Assembly: GCF_016901995.1 (NCBI RefSeq)
Contig: NZ_JACJLE010000025.1
Coordinates: 1 to 53,782, forward strand
Direction: 5' to 3'
Length of the DNA stretch: 53,782 nucleotides
DNA from: Bacteroides caecigallinarum
GTDB taxonomy: Bacteria > Bacteroidota > Bacteroidia > Bacteroidales > Bacteroidaceae
Positions 17,092 to 25,243 of this stretch are shown here, one piece after another (the first letter of the stretch is position 1; each line of letters opens with the position of its first letter). A program made the translations under genes and the position numbers. The notes below the pieces were generated by a model. The model was not told the origin of the DNA. It saw only the letters and a program-made list of their open reading frames with translations, and searched no databases.

Positions 17092-17156
17092 AGGACCAAT
17101 AAATGAAGATATACCAGCCTTTGAAACAAGGCTTTACGTTCTTCATTTATTAGTCC
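17092..17156 (-). terminator. long hairpin terminator after panB
   Basis: Long imperfect inverted repeat: AGGACCAATAAATGAAGA on the left pairs with TCTTCATTTATTAGTCCT on the right. A nested small stem, AGCCTT / AAGGCT, lies in the loop. On the minus strand it is followed by a T-rich stretch. Confidence 0.8.
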
Positions 17157-17174
17157 TTTTCTTATATTTTAGAA

Positions 17175-17996
17175 TTAGTATTGTTCTGATTCATTAGGGA
17201 AATCACTTGATTTCACATCACTTACGTACTGACCTATAGCATCTGTCATGACAGTATGAAGGTCGGCATAACGGCGAAGGAACTTAGGGCTGAAACCTTT
17301 TGTCATTCCAAGCATATCGGTAACTACCAATACCTGTCCGTCAACTCCACCTCCAGCACCGATTCCGATTACAGGAATTGTAAGTTCCGAAGCTACTCTT
17401 GTAGCAAGTTCAGCCGGAATTTTTTCAAGTACAAGTGCGAAGCATCCTGCTTCTTCAAGAAGATGAGCGTCGCGGATAAGCTTTTCAGCTTCTGCATCTT
17501 CCTTTGCACGCACTGTATATGTTCCGTATTTATTGATAGACTGAGGCATAAGTCCCAGATGTCCCATCACTGGCATTCCGGCACCGATAATCTTCTTTAC
17601 AGTGTCTATGATTTCTTCACCACCTTCCAGCTTCAAGGCATCCGCGTGAGTTTCCTTCATGATGCGGATGGCATTACGCACACCGTCGTATGCATCTGCC
17701 TGATATGTTCCGAAAGGCATATCCACTACCACCAAGGCACGTTTTACGCCTCTCATAACAGACTTGCCATGATAAATCATCTGTTCTATTGTGATAGGAA
17801 GTGTTGTGACGTTTCCTGCCATTACGTTTGATGCAGAGTCTCCCACAAGGATAACATCAACTCCGGCTCCGTCAACAATCTGTGCCATTGTGTAGTCGTA
17901 TGAGGTAAGCATAGAAATCTTCTCGCCTCTCTGTTTCATTTCTGTCAAACGGTGTGTGGTAACCTTACGCACATCACCTGATAAATATCCTGCCAT
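17175..17996 (-). CDS. panB: 3-methyl-2-oxobutanoate hydroxymethyltransferase
   Basis: First committed enzyme of pantothenate (coenzyme A) synthesis: it transfers a hydroxymethyl group from methylene-tetrahydrofolate to alpha-ketoisovalerate. Family motifs are clear: [54 protein letters not shown] and [15 protein letters not shown]. The TIM-barrel length of 273 residues is normal. It stands alone, with a consensus promoter 37 nt upstream and its own strong terminator. The other pantothenate genes are not in this window. Confidence 0.96.
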   Translation of the reverse strand: MAGYLSGDVRKVTTHRLTEMKQRGEKISMLTSYDYTMAQIVDGAGVDVILVGDSASNVMAGNVTTLPITIEQMIYHGKSVMRGVKRALVVVDMPFGTYQADAYDGVRNAIRIMKETHADALKLEGGEEIIDTVKKIIGAGMPVMGHLGLMPQSINKYGTYTVRAKEDAEAEKLIRDAHLLEEAGCFALVLEKIPAELATRVASELTIPVIGIGAGGGVDGQVLVVTDMLGMTKGFSPKFLRRYADLHTVMTDAIGQYVSDVKSSDFPNESEQY

Positions 17997-18032
17997 ACTT
18001 TCTTTTTAATTTAAGTCAGTTTAAAAACTCGG

Positions 18033-18064
18033 CAAAATTAGATGTTTTATATCATTTAACCAAA
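18033..18064 (-). promoter_or_regulatory. promoter of panB
   Basis: On the minus strand: TTTG (18064-18061), a 20-bp spacer, then TAATTTTG (18040-18033). A full consensus match; the expected start is near 18026, about 30 nt before the panB ATG. Confidence 0.78.
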
Positions 18065-18089
18065 TTAAGTGTGATTTTACTTGCTGATG

Positions 18090-18764
18090 TCACTTTTCAA
18101 GCAGTGAAATCATGTCCTTATAAGTAAAACCAGTGAAGTCAGGAATAACCAGATTACATTTGTCCTTTATAGCTTCCGCAGGATTGGTAGTACTCAATCC
18201 CACAACTGCCATTTGTGCCGATGTACCTGCCTGCAAGCCATGGAACGAATCTTCGAAAACCACACAGTTGGCAGGAACTGTTTCAAAAACCTCCGCACCA
18301 AGCAGGAAACAGTCAGGTGCCGGTTTAGAGCGGGTAAACATCTCTGCCGTAAGGATCCTGTCAACCAGACTCTTCAGTTCCGGATGAGCTGAATAGACAT
18401 TCGCCATCTTCTTTTCGTTTGAGCTTGTCACAATGGCTATCTTGACACCATTATTGCGAAGTTCCTTCATAAAATCTGCCACACCAGGTACATACTCGTA
18501 TTTCATTTCACTTTCGAACTTGTTCAGTCCGGCAGTAATCTCTGCCTGGGCAGCATCCATACCTTTAAAATAACGGTCGTATATCTGCGCCAAAGTCTGA
18601 CCTTTGATCATTAATCCGAAATTCTCCATTTCCGGATGATATATACGTCCTACTTCATTCCAATATATTGTATATTGCGATTCTGTATCCATCACCACAC
18701 CGTCAAAATCGAAAAGTGCGGCTATAGTTTTAGTTTTATCCATCGTCCAGTTAAAATTAATCAT
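18090..18764 (-). CDS. HAD-superfamily hydrolase, beta-phosphoglucomutase-like
   Basis: Cytosolic haloacid-dehalogenase-type phosphatase or sugar-phosphate mutase. Motif I is LFDFDGVVMDTES (the two catalytic aspartates), motif II IVTSSNEKK, motif III the lysine in TRSKPAPDCF and motif IV VFEDSFHG. The helical cap between motifs I and II is of the beta-phosphoglucomutase/Gph type. The ATG at 18764 forms an ATGA overlap with the upstream peptidase gene; an internal ATG at 18743 (MDKTKTIAALFDFDG) is an alternative. The substrate is unassigned; a sugar phosphate is likely from the family. The pairing with a clostripain-like lipoprotein is unexplained. Confidence 0.85.
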   Translation of the reverse strand: MINFNWTMDKTKTIAALFDFDGVVMDTESQYTIYWNEVGRIYHPEMENFGLMIKGQTLAQIYDRYFKGMDAAQAEITAGLNKFESEMKYEYVPGVADFMKELRNNGVKIAIVTSSNEKKMANVYSAHPELKSLVDRILTAEMFTRSKPAPDCFLLGAEVFETVPANCVVFEDSFHGLQAGTSAQMAVVGLSTTNPAEAIKDKCNLVIPDFTGFTYKDMISLLEK

Positions 18765-20011
18765 TGATTGGTGGTCAATAATGTCTTAAAACGATCCCAT
18801 CCTACAGCTTTATACCATGAAAGGGTTTCATAGTATGAGTTCCATTTTGAATTGTTAACTCTATAAGGAATATACATACCTATGCCGCAGAAACGCTCTT
18901 CATCTAATTTCAAAGAACCAACAACCCTATAATTATCTCCAAATAAACCTTCTTTAGCTATTATTAGATTGTTCATCAAGTTGTCCAGACCTTCAGGGGT
19001 TTCACCGTCATTGAGAGTCTTAAAGAAATCGACCACATCCAATGAAAAATACTTGAATGAACCTACTCCATACTGTTGGACATCATCCATATCCAAAGGC
19101 AACAACTTGTCTGAATAAACATCCAGATTAGCGCCTACCCAGTCTGCCAATTCATCCATCTTGCTGCAATCTACTGCCGCACAAGTTCCCCAAGCACCCA
19201 ACTGTCTGCTATAATCTATATAATCCTTGCAAATATCACCATAAGGAACATCTTTCTGATATAATTTCGGCAATACAATATCGTATGGATGTCCATATAC
19301 ATGAGTCTCCACAACTGCACCTATCAAATAATCTGTTACATCCTTAAATTCATAACATACTTCCGCCGTGGCCATCATACATGCATCAAAAAGAACAAAA
19401 TCCAGCTGTCTGTCACTGAATACAGTTTCCAATGTCTCAGCCATCTCAGGTATATTGATATTGTATCCCGCATCATCTCCAAAAGAACGTGCCGCAATTT
19501 CATTACCCGGCATCCAGCTTGTTCCGTGTGAACCGAATATTATACCATAATTTGTAGAAGGTGACAGTTTTACCATCTGGTCCAACACACGTTCCATGGT
19601 TTTCATGTCAGTTGCATTATGATTTTTCTCAATGTACGGACTGCAATACGCTTCTGCAATAACTCTTGAAGGATTAAGATCTCCACCCTGTAAACTTCTT
19701 CTATTATTTATATTGCCCTTTCCGTCGGAATTATACTGCAGCAGGCTTGGTCCTTCCAAACCATCTGCATCACCATCATAAGGACGATAATAAACCAACA
19801 ATGTACATGAATCTGTAGTTTGCGAAAGGCCTGAATACATATCCACAAGATTCTGTTTCAAGTATTTATCCAAGCTTCCAGATTTATTGTTAGATATTAA
19901 ATATGCCAATACAGTCCTCCCCGACTTTACCGGTACTTTCTCTTCTGGTATTTCGTCCGAACATGATACAAAAACAAATACGGACAATAACAGTAACAAC
20001 AGTTTTTTCAT
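18761..20011 (-). CDS. clostripain-family (C11) cysteine peptidase lipoprotein
   Basis: Surface or periplasmic cysteine protease. The ATG at 20011 gives a lipoprotein signal peptide (MKKLLLLLLSVFVFVSCSDE, lipobox ending at C17); a longer frame from 20071 would bury it and run into the terminator hairpin. The catalytic dyad of family C11 is visible as IIFGSHGTSW (His) and FVLFDACMMATAE (Cys), about 50 residues apart. The YGIGxY-like and TYGPxF-type segments of larger relatives are not obvious. The product is about 416 residues. Clostripain-like enzymes of Bacteroides (such as fragipain) activate secreted toxins or process host proteins; this member has no known target. Overlaps the HAD gene by 4 nt. 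Confidence 0.85.
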   Translation of the reverse strand: MKKLLLLLLSVFVFVSCSDEIPEEKVPVKSGRTVLAYLISNNKSGSLDKYLKQNLVDMYSGLSQTTDSCTLLVYYRPYDGDADGLEGPSLLQYNSDGKGNINNRRSLQGGDLNPSRVIAEAYCSPYIEKNHNATDMKTMERVLDQMVKLSPSTNYGIIFGSHGTSWMPGNEIAARSFGDDAGYNINIPEMAETLETVFSDRQLDFVLFDACMMATAEVCYEFKDVTDYLIGAVVETHVYGHPYDIVLPKLYQKDVPYGDICKDYIDYSRQLGAWGTCAAVDCSKMDELADWVGANLDVYSDKLLPLDMDDVQQYGVGSFKYFSLDVVDFFKTLNDGETPEGLDNLMNNLIIAKEGLFGDNYRVVGSLKLDEERFCGIGMYIPYRVNNSKWNSYYETLSWYKAVGWDRFKTLLTTNQ

Positions 20012-20040
20012 ATCAAGATAAAACGTATAAAAACAAAAAA

Positions 20041-20082
20041 GACGTATCGCCATGCCTGACAAAAAAAGCAAAGCGATACGTC
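20041..20082 (-). terminator. terminator between the small secreted protein and the C11 peptidase
   Basis: Perfect 10-bp inverted repeat GACGTATCGC (20041-20050) / GCGATACGTC (20073-20082). On the minus strand it is followed by TTTTTT. It ends 30 nt before the C11 peptidase ATG, so it sits in the leader of that gene. Confidence 0.8.
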
Positions 20083-20093
20083 AATCACGAAGA

Positions 20094-20501
20094 CTAATAA
20101 AGTTCAGCCTTCTCAAATTTAAATTCAGGGTTAACATCCTTCAAAACCATGTTCTTACCCTTGTTATATTTCTCTTTCAGTTTCTGCAATTCTTTCTGCA
20201 GCTTGTTCTTCTTCAAATTAAAGAACATAAAGCATGTACGGTTCTTGCCGCCTTCTTTCGTTTCAAGATAATCTTTTAGCTGTACACTATACTGTGAACG
20301 ACCTACAAGGAAACCTTTTCCGTCCACCTGGGCACTGTCCAAAAACTGGATATCCGTAAAATAAACCAGCGAATCAGTAAACGAAGCAGAGACACCTGCC
20401 ATATACACCCCGTATTTATTCTTATCTTTTGATTTCTTTGCTGTTGCACCTACTACAATAGACACAGCAAACAAAAAACATAATAATTTTATATATCGCA
20501 T
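20094..20501 (-). CDS. small secreted protein of unknown function
   Basis: The ATG at 20501 gives a signal peptide (MRYIKLLCFLFAVSIVVGATA) and a mature protein of about 115 residues. The mature chain is lysine-rich with a repetitive amphipathic C-terminus (LKKNKLQKELQKLKEKYNKGKN), probably a coiled coil. GVSASFTDSLVYFTDIQFLDSA and the stretch around GRSQYSVQLKDYLETKEGG look like beta strands. I do not recognise a family beyond its resemblance to other small exported Bacteroidales proteins. It is bounded by its own terminator downstream and a -7-like box (TACTTTTG, minus strand 20530-20523) upstream. Confidence 0.65.
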   Translation of the reverse strand: MRYIKLLCFLFAVSIVVGATAKKSKDKNKYGVYMAGVSASFTDSLVYFTDIQFLDSAQVDGKGFLVGRSQYSVQLKDYLETKEGGKNRTCFMFFNLKKNKLQKELQKLKEKYNKGKNMVLKDVNPEFKFEKAELY

Positions 20502-20522
20502 ATTCAATTGTTTATAATGGGA

Positions 20523-20530
20523 CAAAAGTA
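20523..20530 (-). promoter_or_regulatory. candidate -7 element of the small secreted protein gene
   Basis: Minus strand TACTTTTG, 22 nt before the ATG at 20501. It fits TAnnTTTG, but no -33 box sits at the right spacing. Confidence 0.4.
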
Positions 20531-20587
20531 ATCATTTATAGCCAATATAAGAAAAACGAAGCAATTATTTAACATACAGAAACAAAA

Positions 20588-20622
20588 AACAGAACCAAAC
20601 CATGTTCAAGTCTGATTCTGTT
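20588..20622 (-). terminator. terminator of rpoD
   Basis: Inverted repeat AACAGAA (20588-20594) / TTCTGTT (20616-20622), 27 nt past the rpoD stop. On the minus strand the 3' arm runs into TTTTTTG. Confidence 0.7.
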
Positions 20623-20648
20623 ATTCTTTTCGGAAATCAATCTCTATC

Positions 20649-21509
20649 TTATCCCAAATAAGATTTGAGCAACTTGCTACGCGAATTATTCCTTAATCTT
20701 CTGATAGCTTTTTCCTTAATCTGACGAACGCGCTCACGTGTAAGCCCAAATTTGTCGCCGATTTCTTCCAACGTCATTTCCTGCGTGTTAATACCGAAAA
20801 ACATCTGGATTATATCCTTCTCTCTGTCGGTCAGCGTAGATAGTGCTCTGTCGATTTCCTTCGAAAGTGACTCATTAACCAAAGAACGGTCCGCCATAGG
20901 CGAATCATCGTTCACCAACACGTCGAGCAGACTATTGTCTTCACCCTCAACAAAAGGTGCATCTACTGAGATGTGACGTCCTGACACTTTCAGAGTATCG
21001 GATATCTTATCTACAGGGATTTCAAGTTCGTCAGCAAGCTCTTCCGGTGACGGGCGACGTTCGTTTTCTTGTTCGAACTTAGAGAAAGCCTTACTGATCT
21101 TATTCAACGAACCCACCTGGTTCAATGGCAATCTTACGATTCTTGACTGTTCTGCCAAAGCTTGAAGAATAGACTGGCGAATCCACCATACGGCATAACT
21201 GATAAATTTAAAACCACGTGTTTCATCAAATTTTTCAGCTGCCTTGATAAGTCCAAGATTTCCTTCATTAATCAAGTCAGGCAAACTTAATCCTTGATTC
21301 TGATACTGTTTTGCAACAGAAACAACAAATCGCAAATTGGCTCTAGTAAGTTTCTCCAACGCAATTCTGTCCCCCTTACGAATACGCTGAGCAAGCTCTA
21401 CTTCTTCTTCGACTGTAATCAAGTCCTCACGACCAATTTCCTGCAAATACTTATCCAGAGAAGCGCTCTCTCGGTTAGTGATACTTTTGGTAATCTTTAA
21501 TTGTCTCAT
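20649..21509 (-). CDS. rpoD: primary RNA polymerase sigma factor (sigma-70, short Bacteroidetes type)
   Basis: Housekeeping sigma factor, 286 residues. Region 1.2 ([16 protein letters not shown]), region 2 ([22 protein letters not shown] and [15 protein letters not shown]), region 3 and region 4 ([22 protein letters not shown]) are all present. It lacks the long acidic region 1.1 of proteobacterial RpoD, as is typical for Bacteroidetes, whose primary sigma recognises TTTG/TAnnTTTG promoters. Several such promoters occur in this window. The gene has its own consensus promoter 22 nt upstream and a terminator. Confidence 0.96.
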   Translation of the reverse strand: MRQLKITKSITNRESASLDKYLQEIGREDLITVEEEVELAQRIRKGDRIALEKLTRANLRFVVSVAKQYQNQGLSLPDLINEGNLGLIKAAEKFDETRGFKFISYAVWWIRQSILQALAEQSRIVRLPLNQVGSLNKISKAFSKFEQENERRPSPEELADELEIPVDKISDTLKVSGRHISVDAPFVEGEDNSLLDVLVNDDSPMADRSLVNESLSKEIDRALSTLTDREKDIIQMFFGINTQEMTLEEIGDKFGLTRERVRQIKEKAIRRLRNNSRSKLLKSYLG

Positions 21510-21530
21510 TCCTTAAAATCGATTTGGATG

Positions 21531-21561
21531 CAAAGTTATAAAATAATCAATAATACGACAA
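21531..21561 (-). promoter_or_regulatory. promoter of rpoD
   Basis: On the minus strand: TTG (21561-21559), a 20-bp spacer, then TAACTTTG (21538-21531). The expected start near 21524 leaves a leader of about 15 nt. Confidence 0.7.
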
Positions 21562-21606
21562 TTATTCTCTTGATTATTATAACTTTTTATAACAACAAAC
21601 GATAAA

Positions 21607-21645
21607 GAGAGACGTATATGCTATTTTTCACATAAAACGCCTCTC
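21607..21645 (-). terminator. possible terminator of htrA
   Basis: Eight-pair inverted repeat with one mismatch (GAGAGACGT at 21607-21615 / ACGCCTCTC at 21637-21645), 64 nt past the htrA stop. The T-run that follows is weak. Confidence 0.35.
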
Positions 21646-21708
21646 ATAATCTTTTACCTTAAATCAATACCTATTATAATAATATCCTTTTATTATCCTG
21701 TATTATGA

Positions 21709-23211
21709 TTATTCAGCCTGTGACAAATCTACAGCATAGTTTGCACGTTTTCCTGACGGATATACACCAGTCATGAACAATACCTGATCCGGTGACTGTG
21801 ATGCAGCCTTCATTACATCTTCAAGATCCTGAACTGTCTTAAGCTGTTTTCCGTTGGCTTTCAGGATAATGAATCCCTTACGAATACCACTGTCAGCCAT
21901 TCTGCCGTCTGTAACACCTGTCACCTGAACACCGTAGCCTAAGTTCAACTGGCGTTTCAATTCGTCAGGCACAGCACGGAACGCTGCTCCCAGGATTTCC
22001 ATATCCGCTTTCTTGACAACCTTGGTATTACCCTGAGCATTCTTCAACGTGATAGTGAATTCTTTCTCTTTCTTGTCGCGCAATACTGTCACTTTGACTT
22101 TGTCTCCCGGACGATACTGTGCAAGCATTCCCTGAAGATCTGCCATTGTCTTGACTTTCTTACCGTTCAGTTCAAGTATAACGTCATTGATTTCAAGGAT
22201 TCCTTCTGCAGAACCGCCTTCTGATACTTCAACTACCTGAACACCTTCGTTTGTACCAAGTTCCTTTTGTTCTTTTCTGATTTCATCCGGATATGTCTCG
22301 TCACCCATATTTCTACCACCGATTCCAAGCAATGCACGCTGTACAGTTCCATATTGCTTCAAGTCTGTTACAACCTTAGTCATAATACTTGTAGGAATTG
22401 CAAATCCGTATCCTGAATATGCACCTGTAGGAGAGAACAACATAGCATTGATACCAACAAGTTCACCACGGGCATTAACCAATGCGCCACCACTGTTACC
22501 CTGATTGATTGCGGCATCAGTCTGAATGAACGATTCTACCTGATTTGCACCAAGACCTCTTGATTTGGCACTTACCACACCGGCGGTAACAGTAGAACCC
22601 AAATTGAACGGATTACCAACAGCCAATACCCATTCACCTACTTTCAGTTTATCTGAGTCACCTACAGGTATTGCAGGGAAATCATCCCCTTCAATCTTAA
22701 CCAGAGCAAGGTCAGTAGTCGGGTCTGTACCTATCACTCTACCTTTAAGCTCTCTGCTATCCTGAAGCTTGACGCTGATTTCATCAGCTCCGTCAATTAC
22801 GTGGTTGTTAGTTACTATATAACCATCCTTGGAAATAATAACACCTGAACCAAAACCTTTCTGTTCCGGAGTTTCAATCTGACGCTGACGTCCGCGACCG
22901 TCTCCGAAGAAATAATCGAATATGTCAGGCATCTGCTGTACTGTCTGTACCTTGCTTCTTTGTGTAGCAACAATGTGTACTACTGAATTCAATGAACTTT
23001 CTGCCGCCTTTGTCAAATCTACCGGCTGCATGTTGTTTGAATCCAATGCTACAGCACGAGTCAAAGGCATTGTATTGAATGATTCATAAAAAGTCTGGTT
23101 TTCTTTCGGTTGATTATTCTGAGATACGACGTATGCCGTAACACCTGCAACTCCTGCACTTACTGCAACCATTGAAGCTGCTCCTATCGCAAATTTAGTT
23201 ACTGTTTTCAT
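21709..23211 (-). CDS. htrA: DegP/HtrA-type periplasmic serine protease
   Basis: Envelope quality-control protease/chaperone, 500 residues. An N-terminal signal or anchor segment (FAIGAASMVAVSAGVAGVTAY) is followed by a trypsin-like domain with the catalytic triad His137 (VTNNHVID), Asp167 (TTDLALVKI) and Ser240 (QGNSGGALV). Two C-terminal PDZ domains follow (LGIGGRNMG to DKKEKEFTI, and a second around LNLGYGVQVTGV). The long linker before the protease (RGRQRQIETPEQKG) is the usual LA-type loop. It is transcribed alone from a candidate promoter about 150 nt upstream. Confidence 0.95.
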   Translation of the reverse strand: MKTVTKFAIGAASMVAVSAGVAGVTAYVVSQNNQPKENQTFYESFNTMPLTRAVALDSNNMQPVDLTKAAESSLNSVVHIVATQRSKVQTVQQMPDIFDYFFGDGRGRQRQIETPEQKGFGSGVIISKDGYIVTNNHVIDGADEISVKLQDSRELKGRVIGTDPTTDLALVKIEGDDFPAIPVGDSDKLKVGEWVLAVGNPFNLGSTVTAGVVSAKSRGLGANQVESFIQTDAAINQGNSGGALVNARGELVGINAMLFSPTGAYSGYGFAIPTSIMTKVVTDLKQYGTVQRALLGIGGRNMGDETYPDEIRKEQKELGTNEGVQVVEVSEGGSAEGILEINDVILELNGKKVKTMADLQGMLAQYRPGDKVKVTVLRDKKEKEFTITLKNAQGNTKVVKKADMEILGAAFRAVPDELKRQLNLGYGVQVTGVTDGRMADSGIRKGFIILKANGKQLKTVQDLEDVMKAASQSPDQVLFMTGVYPSGKRANYAVDLSQAE

Positions 23212-23346
23212 AATCTTATCTATATTAAATTGTTAATTTCACTACTTGTTTAACACTTCATCCGCTAAAGTATAACAAATTCCATACGGTTGTACTCCTA
23301 AGTATCAGTTTTTTCTCTCTTTTAACATTGATATTATGCTGATTAA

Positions 23347-23360
23347 CCCGTGTTAACGGG
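23347..23360 (-). repeat. short palindrome at the predicted htrA transcription start
   Basis: CCCGT-GTTA-ACGGG, arms at 23347-23351 and 23356-23360. It lies immediately downstream of the candidate -7 box, so it is either an operator-like site or the 5' end hairpin of the leader. Confidence 0.35.
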
Positions 23361-23369
23361 CAGAACTGA

Positions 23370-23400
23370 CAAATTTACATTCGTTACGAGAGACTGACAA
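23370..23400 (-). promoter_or_regulatory. candidate promoter of htrA
   Basis: On the minus strand: TTG (23400-23398), a 20-bp spacer, then TAAATTTG (23377-23370). The expected start near 23362 implies a leader of about 150 nt. The leader is AT-rich. Confidence 0.6.
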
Positions 23401-23453
23401 CACAAATATCAAAGTATTTCTGCCAAACCTGCCGTTTTTTCAGTTTATTTCCC

Positions 23454-23461
23454 TACCTTTG
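23454..23461 (+). promoter_or_regulatory. -7 element of the RNase P RNA promoter
   Basis: TACCTTTG ends 4 nt before the predicted 5' end of the RNase P RNA, the distance expected for direct initiation at the RNA end. The -33 region is T-rich without a clear TTTG. Confidence 0.6.
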
Positions 23462-23465
23462 CAGT

Positions 23466-23826
23466 AAGAAAGCAGCAGACCGGTCTGTCGCTGGTATTTT
23501 ATACAAGAGGAAAGTCCGGGCAACACAGAGCATCCTACTTCCTAACAGAAAGCTGTCCGCGAGGGTAGAGTAATGCAGAAGAAAATAACCGCCCCTACCG
23601 GGGTAAGGGTGAGAAGGTGAGGTAAGAGCCCACCAGCCGGATAGTGATATTCGGGCTGTGCATCTTAGGAGTTGTAAGGTCATGTAAACCGGCATTAACG
23701 AGGGTTGCTCGCCCCACGTCGGAGGGTGGACCGCTAGAGTCTGTCGGTGACGGCAGATGTAGATAAATGACAGACACCCTGCTTGTCAGGGAACAGAACC
23801 CGGCTTACAGGTTTGCTGCCTTCTTT
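23466..23826 (+). ncRNA. rnpB: RNase P RNA (bacterial class A)
   Basis: Catalytic RNA of RNase P, which trims the 5' leader of tRNA precursors. The universally conserved block GAGGAAAGTCCGGGC is at 23508-23522, and the 3' conserved block ACAGAACCCGGCTTACAG is near 23793-23810. The ends pair to form P1: AAGAAAGCAGCAGACC at the start with GGTTTGCTGCCTTCTTT at the end. The length of about 360 nt is normal. The ends are estimated from P1 pairing and the promoter position, so they may be off by a few bases. Two short reading frames over this RNA are spurious. Confidence 0.95.
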
Positions 23827-23858
23827 TTCATTATGACAATCACCATTACATACATACT

Positions 23859-25175
23859 ATGCCAAAACTTCCTATCAATAAATGGAAAAAGTTTTTCCAG
23901 AAAGATCTATGGATAGCCGATGAAGAAAAATATCCCCCAATCCTGAGAAACATTATAAGAATAATCAGAATTATAATCCTTTCTACAGAACAGTTCAACA
24001 ATAACAGAATAGTAGTCAGAGCCTCTGCCCTAACCTACAGCACACTGCTATCAATCATTCCTATATTCGCGATACTTTTCGCCATAGCCAGAGGTTTCGG
24101 TTTTGACTCGATAATAGAAGGTCTGTTCCGAAACAACATGAGCAACCATCAGGCGGAACTCGTCATCACATGGATAAATTCATATCTACAGCATGCAAAA
24201 AGCGGAGTATTTATCGGAGTGGGTATCGTAATGTTGCTTTGGACAATACTTATACTTACCGACAACATAGAGCGAAGCTTCAACACAATATGGCAGGTAA
24301 AACGGCCGCGTTCTGTTTTCAGAAAAATCACAGACTATTTTTCCATGATTTTACTGCTGCCACTACTGATAGTCTTCTCCAGCGGATTATCCATATTCAT
24401 GACAACATTCCTGAAGGAGATGGAAACTTTCGTTCTTCTGGCACCAATTATGAAATTCTTCATACAATTGCTTCCATATGCAATTATCTGGGCCATGTTT
24501 ATAGGTTTGTTCGTATTCATCCCGAACACAAAAGTTAAATTCAGCCATGCCATAATACCGGGAATACTTGCCGGAAGCGCATTCCAGATTTTCCAATACA
24601 TATATATAAACAGCCAGATCTGGGTATCAAACTACAATGCCATATACGGAAGCTTTGCGGCAATACCTATGTTCCTGCTTTGGACACAGATATCATGGAG
24701 CATATGCCTTTTCGGCGCAGAGATGAATTACGTAAGCCAGAACCTTGAGTCGTTCAAGTACGGAAAGGAATCAAAAAACATAAGCCGCAGATACCACGAC
24801 TTTTTCTGCACAATCATACTGTCGAAAATCTGCAAAAGGTTTGAAAATGGCGAAGACCCGTACTCCGCAGAAGAAATAAGTAAGGAAAACAAGATACCGA
24901 TCCGTCTCACAAAAGACATATTATACGAACTGCAGGATTTACAACTCATATACGAAGGTGTAAAAGAAAAAGGCAAAAGCGAAGAAGTGTGCTATCTGCC
25001 AGGGATGTCAACAGGCAAGCTCACACTTGGAGTAATGCTGAACAAACTCGACTCAAAAGGTTTCGAAGATTTCAATATCGACAAAAGCCAGTATTCTTCA
25101 TCATGGGATGCCATGATAAAAGCAAGGCAAGAATATACATCACACAAAAACCAGATATTACTGAAAGATATATAA
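23859..25175 (+). CDS. YihY/UPF0761-family inner-membrane protein
   Basis: A 438-residue membrane protein. After a charged N-terminus, about six hydrophobic helices span residues 35-290, including RASALTYSTLLSIIPIFAIL, the characteristic first conserved helix of the family. The C-terminal 140 residues are cytosolic and look like a winged-helix region (EEISKENKIPIRLTKDILYEL). The family was once called ribonuclease BN, but that activity belongs to a different protein, so the name should not be used. It lies 32 nt after rnpB on the same strand and may be transcribed with it. Confidence 0.85.
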   Translation: MPKLPINKWKKFFQKDLWIADEEKYPPILRNIIRIIRIIILSTEQFNNNRIVVRASALTYSTLLSIIPIFAILFAIARGFGFDSIIEGLFRNNMSNHQAELVITWINSYLQHAKSGVFIGVGIVMLLWTILILTDNIERSFNTIWQVKRPRSVFRKITDYFSMILLLPLLIVFSSGLSIFMTTFLKEMETFVLLAPIMKFFIQLLPYAIIWAMFIGLFVFIPNTKVKFSHAIIPGILAGSAFQIFQYIYINSQIWVSNYNAIYGSFAAIPMFLLWTQISWSICLFGAEMNYVSQNLESFKYGKESKNISRRYHDFFCTIILSKICKRFENGEDPYSAEEISKENKIPIRLTKDILYELQDLQLIYEGVKEKGKSEEVCYLPGMSTGKLTLGVMLNKLDSKGFEDFNIDKSQYSSSWDAMIKARQEYTSHKNQILLKDI

Positions 25176-25229
25176 TACACAAAAACGGCTTCCTGACAAT
25201 AATTGTAACAGGAAGCCGTTTTTGTGTAT
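25175..25229. terminator. bidirectional terminator with 21-nt perfect arms
   Basis: Perfect 21-nt inverted repeat (arms 25175-25195 and 25209-25229, core AACGGCTTCCTG / CAGGAAGCCGTT) with a 13-nt loop that can itself pair. A and T runs flank both sides. It lies between the convergent yihY-like and riboflavin synthase genes and starts at the last base of the first stop codon. Confidence 0.9.
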
Positions 25230-25243
25230 TACGGACTTTTATT

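Noticed and set aside
23453..23777. Two short minus-strand frames over the RNase P RNA
   Set aside because: They overlap a structured RNA with universally conserved blocks and have no protein-like features.
23859..25175. Ribonuclease BN
   Set aside because: The YihY family was misnamed; the chain is a membrane protein without a metallo-beta-lactamase motif.
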